Part shown: in pieces, positions 53,736 through 64,000 of the stretch
How the letters are laid out: every line of letters begins with the position of its first letter
How positions within the stretch are numbered: the first letter of the stretch is position 1
Assembly: GCA_005281725.1 (NCBI GenBank)
Contig: SSBO01000009.1
Coordinates: 1,767-65,766 of the forward strand
Direction of reading: 5' to 3'
DNA: 64,000 nt
Origin: Wuchereria bancrofti
Taxonomy: Eukaryota > Nematoda > Chromadorea > Rhabditida > Onchocercidae
The notes under the pieces: model-generated
What the model saw: only the letters and a program-made list of their open reading frames with translations
Database searches by the model: none
Told to the model about the DNA's origin: nothing
Translations under genes and position numbers: made by a program

Positions 53736-56700
53736 ATGAGAGGAAACTGCTTGAAATATTTGTTATTACAAATTCGAAATATCAGTGGCAAACAGTTAAT
53801 CGTTCCAAAAATGGTTTCTGAACCTATCGTACCGATTGTTCAAAAAATTGATACGCCTCAATTTAAGGCACTTTTTACACCTGAGCTTATTAAACTTAAT
53901 GATCTATTCAAGAAGAATGATTTTCAATTGCGGTAAGTATTAATTGCTATTGAAACTATCATAATATTATAGCAGTAATAATCTCAGTGTGATAAATTTT
54001 CAAGTGTGATAATTCAAGAAGAATAATTTTCCACATCCTACGTTGTTGCTAGCTCTACTACCTTTCTAAAATATTTTATATTTATATTATATCATTGTCT
54101 TTTTGTTGATAGGAAAAAAGAGAGAAAGTTCATTTTCAGTTATATGCACGAATAGTTCGAATATCTATGCTAGCATTTTATTACATTTGTATTCAATTTA
54201 CAATAACAGGAGTTTATTTGAGTAACAAATATTTGTATCGGTGAGAAAGATGTTTGATAGAAACTAATTTTATACGTTAAATTGTTAAGAAAAAGAATAC
54301 AATATATAATTTTAGTCATTTTGATTATTTTCTTTTTTTTTTTGTATTTTAAAATTTTATATTGTATCTTTTCATTTTTTTTTTTTTTTTTGCAGTATGG
54401 CTGGTGGTGCAGTTCGCGATCTCTTAATGGGCATAAAGCCATCTGATATTGATTTTGCTACAAATGCAACGCCAGAAAAAATGAAGGTCAATTTGTCAAT
54501 GATTATGAATAGTGATAAAATTATCAGTGATGCTAGTTTTGAAAAAATGATTATCAGCGATGTTTGATAAGAATGATTGGATTTTTCGATGTATTATTTA
54601 TGCAGTAATTATATGAAATGGGACTTTGAAAAATTGAGAAATGGAAATATGGGACTTTATAGGATCGATATAAATAGAGAATGGAAGAAATTTTGGTTTA
54701 TAAAGTTAAAAACGATAGATTTGAAATTAAGAATTAGTGATATATGAGAAATTTAAGTTAAAAATCATAAGGATTTTATCATATATTTACATCAACCTAT
54801 TTTATTAGTTGATAATGCTTTTATTTAAATAATTTAATTTCAGGAGTTATTTCTTCGTGAAGGTATCCGAATGTTGAATAAAAATGGTGAAGAACATGGA
54901 ACGATTACTTGTCGTATTGATGATAAAGAAAATTTTGAAATTACAACTTTAAGGCATGTAAATTCTTGATACATTATTCATTTTGAACACTGATGAGAGT
55001 AATTGTAATGTAAGTGTACTTGAAGACATTCTTGATTTTCATGCTGTAAATTTTCACAACTATTAATTTTATTAAAAAAAAATTCTGTTTCTCTGATATT
55101 TTGGTCGTTCTGTAGATTCTCGATTTAGAATAAAGCACCATACTTATTTCAGGATTGATACTGTTTGTGATGGACGTCGAGCAAAGATTGAATTCACAAC
55201 TAACTGGCAGCTAGATGCAAATAGACGTGACTTGACGGTTAATTCACTTTTCCTAGGTAAGTTAATTGTTTTATGTAAGGTGCATTTTCCTACAATACGA
55301 ATTTATTTCTAAAAAAAAAAAATTCCTTTAAGTTTCTCTTATTAATTTTTTATTAGTTAAAAATCGTTCATTTTTTAAATTTTCAACTGGAGTATAGCGT
55401 TTTTTTTTTAAGATTTGGATGGCACCGTTATTGATTATTTCGGTGGAATAAAAGATCTGGAAAAACGGCAAATTGTTTTTGTAGGCGACGCAAACCAAAG
55501 GATTCAGGTTTTTTTTTTTGGTAGTCTTGAGATTGACTTGTTTTTCTCTATCTTCTTTATAACTAAAATTAAAAATCTTTTGTGTCAAATCTTTAGTACA
55601 ATTATTCATTCGCTAGATCATCTTATAATAACCAATGACCATTTCTAGGAAGATTATTTGAGGATATTACGATATTTCCGTTTTTATGGTCGATTGGCCA
55701 TAGATGGTGAAATGCATGATAAAGCAACATTAGATGCTATTATTTCGAATAGAAATGGCTTGAAAGTCAGTTTATTCCTTTTAATGGAAATTCTATCGAT
55801 TTTGTTAAAATGTTTATGTGAAAAAATTTTTAAGAAGAGAAATAGGGAATTTGTGAAAACTTGAATTTAATTATGATATATTTTTCAAATATATTATTCA
55901 TCATTTCATGTGCATTATTTTGTAGCACCAATTTATAGATGGAAATTATTGTTGAATTCTCCTTTATTCCTGGCAATGAACGATCGCATTTATTGATTAC
56001 TTTTTTTAAATAATTTCCATTTACAGTTAGTACTGCGAAATATTGCAGAAGAAATTTTGATGGAATTAATAATGATCGATAAACGCTAATTTAGGCTTTT
56101 TTTTTTCTTTGATTGATTCGCATTAAATGATTAATTGAATGATTCGTATCCTTGATTTTTTTCTTCTAGGATATAAGTGGTGAACGAATTTGGATGGAAT
56201 TAAAGAAAATATGCGTTGGCCGCTTGGGTGGTGCAGTATTAACAACGATGCTAAAACGATGTAACTTAGCTTCTTTGTTGGGACTTCCGGAAAATGCGGA
56301 CACAGTATACTTTTGCAAATTGCATAAACGTTATTATCCAAAAATAGAAGCGATGACATTATTATCATCATTATTTACTGAAATGGGACAAATTGAAATA
56401 TTTCACAAGAGGTTATTCATCTTCTAGACTAATTTTAAAAAGTTTTATTTTTTGCTAAATGCAAAAGTTACTTTAGGGTAAATTAATTACTAAAATTGTA
56501 ATTAAATTTGTCAATAAATTCAATGTAATAATTAAAATCTAGTTTAAACTGGGTGAAATTTACTCATGTGTTCGATTAGTTGTTAAAATTGAATTGTCAC
56601 TACCTGTGCATAACATGTAGCAGTATTGTCTGTATACTTTTAACCATATTTTTTCATGGAGTACTTTATTAATTTACCGAATTTACATGTAGTTGTAAAT

Positions 56701-57780
56701 TCGTTCTAACTTAATCAACGTAATAAATTTTGTAATTTACATCTATTTTAATTCAATTTGCAATAATATGTGATTGAAAAATCTTCTTTTCTTATTGACT
56801 TGACCAAAGTATTATCACCACGAAAAAGTAAAATTTGATAAGTTTTCAATAAAACAAATTTTACAGTAGATGCAAATTTCGTTTAGATGCAAATTATCTT
56901 ATGCCGAGAAAACGCTAACCGAATTTATTCTGGAACATCGTGATGAGGCAAGGAAGAATGTCAATTCAATTTTATTTTTCAAAAATATTTTATTGGTCGA
57001 AGAACGATTGCACAAGTTTACGAGTGATTTCTTTTTTCCTTCATTCTGAGATTTATGATTTTTAAGATAAGTTGAAATAAAATATTCTTTTTTTAAAAAA
57101 AAAAAAATTATGGATGTTTTTATGGTTGACATTGAATCAATGAATAAGACGAATATGAGTGGATTTTCATTTTGATTCTTCCAGGAAAAAAAATTCAAAC
57201 AAGTCGAGAAAAAGTAATTGAATTGGCAAAATATGCAATGGTTGATGATGAGCTGATCAATGAATTGAGTATTTGGGAAATGCCAACATTTCCAATTGGT
57301 GGGATTGACTTGATGCATAACAATATTTCACCTGGACCACATGTTAAGCAAATTCTTGATCATCTTTTTCAAATATGGATTGAAGTATGTTTGATTTTTA
57401 TTTTCTACTGTGCCAGATATTTTAGTCTTAATAAATTACATTCACATGAAGTTTTTTTGGATGTAATGGATGATTTATGCTAAAAATTTTATACTTGAGG
57501 AAAATAATTAAAACGAAGTACAACTTAATTCTCTCAGTTTTTTTTCTCTAATTTATCAACATATTTGATTGATGGCATTTTCAATTTGTAATTTATGAAA
57601 TTCATTTTTTGAATGGAATAGAAGTCATCTCGAAGTTGTATACGAATAATATAAATTTTGTTATAGAGTGAATGGATGATGAGTAAAGAAGAATTGTTAA
57701 AACATATCAATGATATTGAATGGAATGATAAGAAAACCCGCGTAGGATGTAAACGAAAACTTAGCTCTGACACTACATGA
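53736..57780 (+). CDS. TRNT1: CCA tRNA nucleotidyltransferase (CCA-adding enzyme)
   Basis: Ten exons: 53736-53932, 54396-54486, 54844-54953, 55153-55256, 55413-55507, 55649-55765, 56170-56411, 56887-56939, 57185-57384 and 57667-57780; total 440 residues from the first ATG, 415 from the second at 53811. The enzyme adds or repairs the 3' CCA of tRNAs in cytosol, nucleus and mitochondria. Class II signatures are in order: GGAVRD (69-74), catalytic DID (83-85), [16 protein letters not shown] (157-164), [20 protein letters not shown] ending at 211, and [13 protein letters not shown]. The first 25 residues are basic and without acids ([20 protein letters not shown]), like a mitochondrial presequence, so two starts may yield mitochondrial and cytosolic forms, as known for this family. 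Intron 3 must use a GC donor (AG then GCATGT at 54954). The eighth junction (donor after 56939) is weaker. AATAAA at 58292-58297. Confidence 0.95.
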
Positions 57781-58989
57781 TATTTTGTTTGAGAGGAAGA
57801 GAAAAAAAATGTAAAAATATCTTGTTTCTTTCTTTTTTTGTTCCCTGTATCATTTCGTGTATTGAGCGTTTTTCTTTGTTTTTCATGTTCATAATTTTGA
57901 TAAAAATAATTGCACCATCCCTTTGCATTTTTGCATTGCATTGTTATTTCAGATATGCATGTTAAAAATGAAATTTTTAAGTCAAAAGAAAAAATAAGAA
58001 CAGTTTTTTGAAATTTTGTTTTATTTTCTAGGAAAATGCACATTTATTACCCATATGATGCTGGAGAAATATGAAATGATTATGTTTACTGATGTAAATG
58101 TGATATAACTATTGGAGGACAAACAGAGCATTAAATTTAGGACATATTGATGTGTGGAAGTTTCCTTTTCAAAATGAAAATTAAATTTCGAAATTAAATT
58201 GCAAAAAAAAAAATGAAAAAGGGGATCGAATTTAAAATTTGTCACTAATGGTAGGCAAAGATTTACGTAGAATGTCTTCTACAGATCATCAAATAAATGG
58301 TTGTGGATATTAATTGGTATTAAATTGCAACTAATTTGGAATAAAAAAAGAGATGAAGTGTGTGTTGGGAAAGTTTCTTTCCTTTATAATAAATTTGTTG
58401 GTAACTAACCTCGACAGAAAAGTTTTTTATCACAAAGAAAGAAGTATAGTAAATAGGAAACAATGCCAACATAATTTTACGAGTATTATCAAACGTTAAT
58501 ATGAACAAATCACAGCAAATTCCGAATCCAAAAGCAATAAAACATTTTTTTTTCTTTGGTGAAAGAAAGTAATTCTGAGAAAGTCTCAGAAGCCTTCTCC
58601 TAAAAACTTTATCGTTAAAGACTATATAAGAAAACATAAACTAACGGAATACTTTCGTATTTCTCTTCTTTATCCGCAAACTCCTCGCTCAGAGTAACAT
58701 TCAGCTAGAAAAATTTCCGCTGTCAGAAGCATATTTGAGTGAAATTAATTCCAACAAATAAGACCGTTTATCAATTCGTCAACTAAACCGGTATGTAATA
58801 GGCATAGTTTGTGTATATATGCTTGCTACACACTACAAAAACACGAAGATTGAAACAAAATATAGTGTAGAGCTTGAAAAATGATTAGAAGAAGAAAAAA
58901 GACCGATAAGTTGTATATTTTTACGTAAATGTCACCTCAGTCGGCTACTAAAAGACCGATAAGTTGTATATTTTTACATAAATGTCACT
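57781..58989. other. Convergent intergenic region
   Basis: It lies between the 3' ends of the CCA-adding enzyme (+) and spastin (-). It contains the former's poly(A) signal and a 53-bp tandem duplication (58896-58998) that runs into the spastin stop codon. No gene is supported. Confidence 0.6.
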
Positions 58990-58998
58990 TCAATCGGA
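58896..58998. repeat. 53-bp tandem duplication covering the end of the spastin coding sequence
   Basis: GACCGATAAGTTGTATATTT occurs at 58901 and again at 58954. The copies match throughout, with about five substitutions. The right copy contains the stop codon of spastin (58990-58992); the left copy carries the equivalent TCA at 58937-58939 within its 3' UTR. Confidence 0.85.
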
Positions 58999-61900
58999 CT
59001 GCCCAGCTGTTGCTGCATATTTCCGTAACTTTTGCAACATCCGTTCATTTGTTGAAGGCTTGATAGCTTTCATTGCAATCTCAAAATCACGTAGTGTTAT
59101 CGGGCGAATTTCCGTGCTGGCTAAATTTTTTATATCTTTACGTGATAGGTCACGAATTGGCACCATTGCAGCTTCACGACAAAGAGCAACCAAGTCCGAA
59201 TTGGAGTATCCATGCGTCCGTTCTGCAAGAGTTCTGAAAATCCGGCACCAGTTACGTGACTGATTTAACAAAATTTGGTATTTATGACACTTGTAATGTT
59301 GCACTGCCTGTTAACATAACTCAGTAGTAATTCTATAATTCTGATAAAATCTTTCTTTCAAAGATGGTAAGCAAATAGTGTTTGATTACTTCATTATACG
59401 TTGCTCATCACATTATTACATCATAAAAATTTATGATAATTAAATATACAAATAAAAAATTGCTTACAGCTTATGAAAAAGTTTTCAGTGCTTTAGCAAA
59501 AATTTACTCCTAATATCCTTTATCAGCTAGCGGAATCAAGTTGTAAATAATTAAAATTGTTTTCGACCATAGCCAGGGTATGAAAAGAGTATAGTTTAGA
59601 ACTTTCATTGAAAATGACGCAGTAAAAAACCTGTTTAATAGGCAAAAGTAGGAGTGAACTAAATACAAAATTAACTTCAGATAATGGAATAAGAGACTAT
59701 TTTATTTAAAATCTAATTTTGAAGACTTACTGCTTTTGTGCAAGACCGAGGTCAAATGAAGTTTTCGTTTTCTCAAGCAATGACATGATTAGCTTAAGAC
59801 GTGCTACTGCATTTGGTACATCGATGAGAATTCGTTTTGGAAATCGGCGTAGAATGGCTGAATCGAGCTCTTCAGGACGATTTGTTGCACCAATCACCAA
59901 TAAACGATCATCTTTTGATGACAACATACCATCCATTTGAATTAGAAATTCTGTTTTCATACGTCTTGAAACCTGAAATTAAAACGCATTTCAAAAAATG
60001 GGAGTTCAGGGTAACGCATTCCGAATCCAATATGACAAAAAGTAAATTCAAGTTGATGCATATAAAACTTATAATTATTACAGAAATATAATGAACAAAC
60101 CTCAGTTTCCTTCTCATTACGTTCACACAAGATAGAGTCAATTTCATCAATGAATATGATTGTTGGTTGCCCATTACGAGCAATTTGAAATAAAGCGCGG
60201 ACAATTTTTTCAGCATCACCAACCCATTTTGAGGTTATTGAAGCTGCTGAAACATTCAGGAACATCGTTGAACCACATTCTCCAGCCACAGCACGAGCCT
60301 AAAATTCGAAAGCTTATCAAATCTAAAAATTTTAGAAATTCCAAATATATAGCTATATTATAACTTATTATAATGAAAAATGTAACATGTGCAGATTGAT
60401 AAGCCATGGAATATATCAACAGTTTCTAAATTTTAGGAAAAAATAAATTAAAAACTGCATCAGAATAAATATACCAGTAATGTTTTGCCGTTTCCTGGCG
60501 GACCAAACAGTAAAATTCCCTGCGCAGGTTGACGAAGACCAGAAAATAAGGATGGATTAACAGTCGGTAAAATAACCGCTTCCTCCAGGGCACGTTTGGC
60601 TGTTTCAGCGCCTATAATGTCGCTCATTTTTACGTCATCTTGATTCAAAATTTCATTTAGCAGCGGACCACCAAATTTGTCATCGACGCCTTTTAGGAGA
60701 TTGCTCCGAGTACGAGCATTCTAAAAAGTAGAGCAAAATTTCAATGAAGCAAACTTCCTTGTTGATTTAAGCATTTTAAACCACTGAATGGTGAGATACT
60801 AAAAAAAAAACATATGAAGCTGGAAAAATGGAAGAATATGCCACAAAAGTTAGTTTTGAATAAAAAAGTGAAACTATCATCTACAGAAGACCTTCATCTT
60901 CTATATTTCCAAATGTTTTTGGTAATTTTATTCATCTACTTCTCGCCTTCTCAAAAAACATCCTATATACAACAAATATCTGTGTAACATTAATTAATTT
61001 TATCACTTGTTCGTTTTGATTAAATTTGAGAAGTACCCTTCTTATATCAAGCTGTACCTTTCTAATTAAGGTGTAAATCATCTCAATCTTCTATTTCCTC
61101 CTCAATTTCTACAAATTTTTGTCAAACAAATTTCCAAATTATGAATAACTCACTGAATAATTGATGTTTTTCTTTTCGGAGCTGATTTGCCTACTGTATA
61201 GTTGGGTGGTTTGCGGCTTACTAATTGAAGGTGGCACAAACTGAACAGGCCTATGCTGTAGATTTCGATTTCCTTTCGATGGGAACAATTTTTCTGGATG
61301 AGAAAAATAAATTTTTGATTATGAATAGAATTAAATGGCTACAGTGAAATAAATTTTAGATGCAGTAAACTATTCGGCATAAAATTATTTAAAACTCATA
61401 AACATAGGCATTAATTGTTATAAATGATAATCACAACTTTAAGCTTACCCAGATCACTAAGTCTTCCCTTTGTTGCTTCCAAATTTCGTTTCATTGCTTC
61501 ACGATGTGTTATAACTTCGCTTCGTTTCTCAGGATGTACTCTCTCTGGTGATATTTTCAAAGCTTTCTCAAAATATTCAATACCCACACGGTATTTTTCC
61601 ATTGCTATCCGCTTCCTCTGTTCATCTGAAATGAATTAAAATTGGATTTACTCCATTCAAAACATTTGAATACAGTTTAATTATCGTATCAATGATAAAA
61701 TGTGTGCAAAATAATCTTTTACACATAAGAAGGTGTAAAAATTTCAAATTCAAGATCTAGTTAACTATTTTAACTTGTATAAATTAAGCAAAAATAACTT
61801 CTAAATCTGATCTCTTAGTTATTTCTTGGCTAAAGAATACTATGTTAACATTTTCATAATTGTTCTATTTGTTGGTGCTTACACATAATTTCGAAAGAAA

Positions 61901-63936
61901 AAAAAAACTGAAAAGAAATATGTATGCAAATTTCTTACCGTTATTCCTTGATATTTCATCTATCGAAACACCTTCCGTTACAAGTTGTTTTGATTTAAGA
62001 TATGCCTTATTGAACGTCTCGTAATTCTGTTGCTCCAGTTTTTGAGGATGAAGCATTATTTCTAAAACAATAACGACTAATTAAAGAACACTTTTTTCAC
62101 ACAAAAAAAAGCATACCAAATAGATTTGCAAAATATTATTGCAAAATGCTTTTTTCATTCAAAGAAATCATTTACATTTTAAATGAGAAACTTTCAAATT
62201 TCTAAAAAGAAAAATGCTTTCAGAAATTATCAAAAAGAAAGACATTTGGAAAAAAAAAGATTCAGAATGCAACAATGATAAAGTGTTAAATTTGCAAGAA
62301 CTGAAAACATTCTTTATGCACAAATCACAGCTATTTTTCTTGCCATAAGATTCAGGTAATACAAATTATAATTTATTCATTTCATTTTTATGCTTTTCAG
62401 CTTTTATAAATGATTCATGTCAGAATATTTCTTCGTCAACCACACTGCCAAATGATAGACAATGCAGTTGACATTAATAAATAAAGTTTAATGGATCGCT
62501 GGCTTTTCAATAAGCCCTAATTTGCACCTCACTTCTCACAAATTTCCCTATCTTCTTAATCTTTTAACACTGTCAACCTGAACAATTTTTCACTGAATTA
62601 AATTTTTGAGAAAAAAAGAACAAAAAAAAGAAAAAAGGATGGCCGAAATATTAAATATTGACAAATTAAACACATATTAAAAGGGCCGTAATTTGTGTAA
62701 CTTGCATTAGAAGCAAAGTAATGTCCAGTTTTCAATTGCATCTACCATTAGCAGTAAACAAGCATTGAAAATAATCAATAATAATGCAAGTACTTTTCAA
62801 TTTAAATGGAAACAGCAGCTACTCATGGTAACAAATGTGCTGCAACCGTTTTCCACGATAATAAATGAAACAAATGACTTTTTCCTTTCGTTTACGATAT
62901 TTCAGTAAGTTTCATTTAGGAAATTTTAAAAATTTTCTTATAAAAAACATGTGGAATTATGATAATAAAATATCATGTAAATAACGCCAGTAAATCTTTT
63001 AAAGACTTTAGTTGCGAAGAAAAAACCCTTATATGACTGTTATAATATATTTACTACATAATGTATTTATATTATACCTTGTAATAGTTGCTATCGACTA
63101 ATTAACTTACAATCCTTTTTTTTCCTTGAAACATTTAACCCTACTTTTAACTCCTATTTTCAAGGAAAAAGATTGAGAAATAAGATAGCTATACTTTACT
63201 TCAGTTAACTTTGCATTTTTTTCAAATTATATAGTAGCAAAATTTTTCAGATAATACATAGTAAAAAAAAAAACATGACGTTGTGAATAATTACAATATA
63301 ACAGTGAAAGTATCTAATGACAATAATACAAAAGACAAAATATATCCTTTTAGCTTTAATAAAATGCTTTAATGCTATACAAGTTTCCGAAAGATAAGTG
63401 ATTATTAGATTTGCTTTATCAGTAGTTCAATTCATCTCATTCTTTATTGATGAAATGATGCAACTTTTTACTGACATGACAAAAAAAAAGGAAAAAAAAA
63501 GATGTAATCCTCCAACAGAATGAGTTTTCCCATAAAGAAAATGGAATAATCCAAATTGGAAATTTCTTAATTACTCATTGAGTGGAAATTTCTCAATTAC
63601 CTATTATGTACAGGTTACTTTGTACACTTAAACTTACTTAACAATGCCAAGAACACGATAAAAACCAGAAATATAGACTGTACCACCAGAAGCGTAATAA
63701 GAAATCGGAGACGTCGTACCGCTAATAATACGGCACAGAAATGCACATTTTATGCTGCAAAGAATACAACAAAACCGAAAATGTAATATTTTACTAAGAA
63801 TAAAGCAAATCTATAATATGAAATTTACTTAAACACAATCAAGAATATAAAATAAATGTAAGAACTTACTTTTCATATTAGCATTAACAACATCAAATGC
63901 TTTTCGTTTTCCAAGATTTATATTTTTATCATTCAT
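58990..63936 (-). CDS. spas-1: Spastin, microtubule-severing AAA ATPase
   Basis: Minus-strand exons: 63870-63936, 63638-63721, 61939-62061, 61449-61625, 61154-61293, 60475-60720, 60101-60298, 59731-59972 and 58990-59233; all in phase, 506 residues (478 without the second exon). Spastin hexamers pull tubulin tails to cut microtubules. Seen in order: short basic start; hydrophobic segment 24-50; MIT-like helical region (about 60-145) for ESCRT-III binding; linker; AAA domain with Walker A GPPGNGKT (270-277), pore loop KWVGDAEK (303-310), Walker B FIDEID (328-333), GATNRPEE sensor region (from 374), arginine fingers RR (387-388); C-terminal [16 protein letters not shown] helix. [16 protein letters not shown] and the MIT region separate it from katanin and VPS4. 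TTATTTAG lies 12 bases before the first ATG, so it is probably the 5' end, but upstream exons beyond the window cannot be excluded. Confidence 0.93.
63638..63721 (-). CDS. spas-1: Candidate cassette exon of spastin encoding a membrane-hairpin segment
   Basis: The 84-nt exon has acceptor TATTATTAG and donor GTAAGT, and enters and leaves in phase 1, so it can be kept or skipped without frame change. It encodes [13 protein letters not shown] then [14 protein letters not shown], about 25 hydrophobic residues after an Arg-rich turn. In spastin of other animals the long isoform has a hydrophobic hairpin before the MIT domain that inserts into ER and lipid droplets. An upstream acceptor (TTTGCAG, end 63755) would extend the exon by 33 nt and bring a stop. 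Confidence 0.65.
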   Translation of the reverse strand, partial: RYDVSDFLLRFWWYSLYFWFLSCSWHC

Positions 63937-64000
63937 ATTCTCCAAAACTGCTAAATAAATAAATAAATCATTTGATCATTCAAGCTAATTCAAAAAGAAA
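63937..64000 (-). promoter_or_regulatory. Leader of spastin with probable trans-splice acceptor
   Basis: On the minus strand, TTATTTATTTAG precedes CAGTTTTGGAGAAT and the ATG at 63936; a second possible acceptor is the CAG three bases further on. Sequence beyond 64000 is not available. Confidence 0.4.

Noticed and set aside
56899..58043. Long minus-strand open frames opposite the CCA-adding enzyme
   Set aside because: Antisense shadows of real exons and introns of the plus-strand gene.
63722..63754. 33-nt upstream extension of the spastin hydrophobic exon using TTTGCAG
   Set aside because: It would place a TAA in frame after exon 1; the internal acceptor TATTATTAG restores phase.
1..64000. 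Wolbachia-like or other bacterial gene insertion
   Set aside because: No intronless bacterial-type coding block was found; the only high-GC island carries eukaryotic splice-like signals.

Overview
The window is very AT-rich eukaryotic DNA with long poly(A)/poly(T) tracts and microsatellites. Its genes are split into many small exons (about 25-250 bp) by AT-rich introns ending in TTTCAG or TTTTAG. Several first exons sit just downstream of such an acceptor, as expected for spliced-leader trans-splicing. The proteins read best as nematode: an ACR-16-type nicotinic receptor subunit, a secreted ShK/SXC protein, spastin, SRP14 and a CCA-adding enzyme. A clade III (spirurid/filarial) nematode is my best inference; the species cannot be fixed from the sequence alone. 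No bacterial (for example Wolbachia-like) gene block, tRNA, rRNA or CRISPR array was recognised.

Layout. 1-2.9 kb: edge of a minus-strand LTR-retroelement-like sequence, then three diverged copies of an AT-rich repeat. 2.9-4.4 kb: an island of higher GC on the minus strand carrying a chain of exon-like open segments broken by a frame conflict and an in-frame stop. 8.5-9.4 kb: SRP14 (+). 10.5-12.0 kb: a small secreted orphan protein (-). 14.3-22.1 kb: acr-16 (-), 12 exons. 22.1-36.1 kb: gene-poor, with a duplicated 156-bp block around a single N and a 63-bp tandem repeat. 36.1-39.4 kb: secreted protein with two ShK domains (+). 40.9-44.2 kb: divergent CHK1-like kinase (+). 46.0-52.6 kb: tail-anchored PDZ protein resembling SYNJ2BP (+). 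53.7-57.8 kb: CCA tRNA nucleotidyltransferase (+). 59.0-63.9 kb: spastin (-), convergent with the previous gene.

Nearly all exon joins were checked codon by codon for phase, so the seven main gene models are complete reading frames from start to stop. SRP14 and the CCA-adding enzyme are housekeeping RNA/translation genes; acr-16 belongs to cholinergic signalling; spastin severs microtubules. The PDZ gene and the CCA-adding enzyme lie head to tail with a poly(A) signal and a trans-splice-like acceptor about 230 bp apart, so they may form an operon. The most interesting points are a spastin cassette exon encoding a membrane-hairpin-like segment, a kinase with altered catalytic motifs, an orphan secreted protein, an enlarged SYNJ2BP-like protein, and the broken GC-rich locus near the left end.
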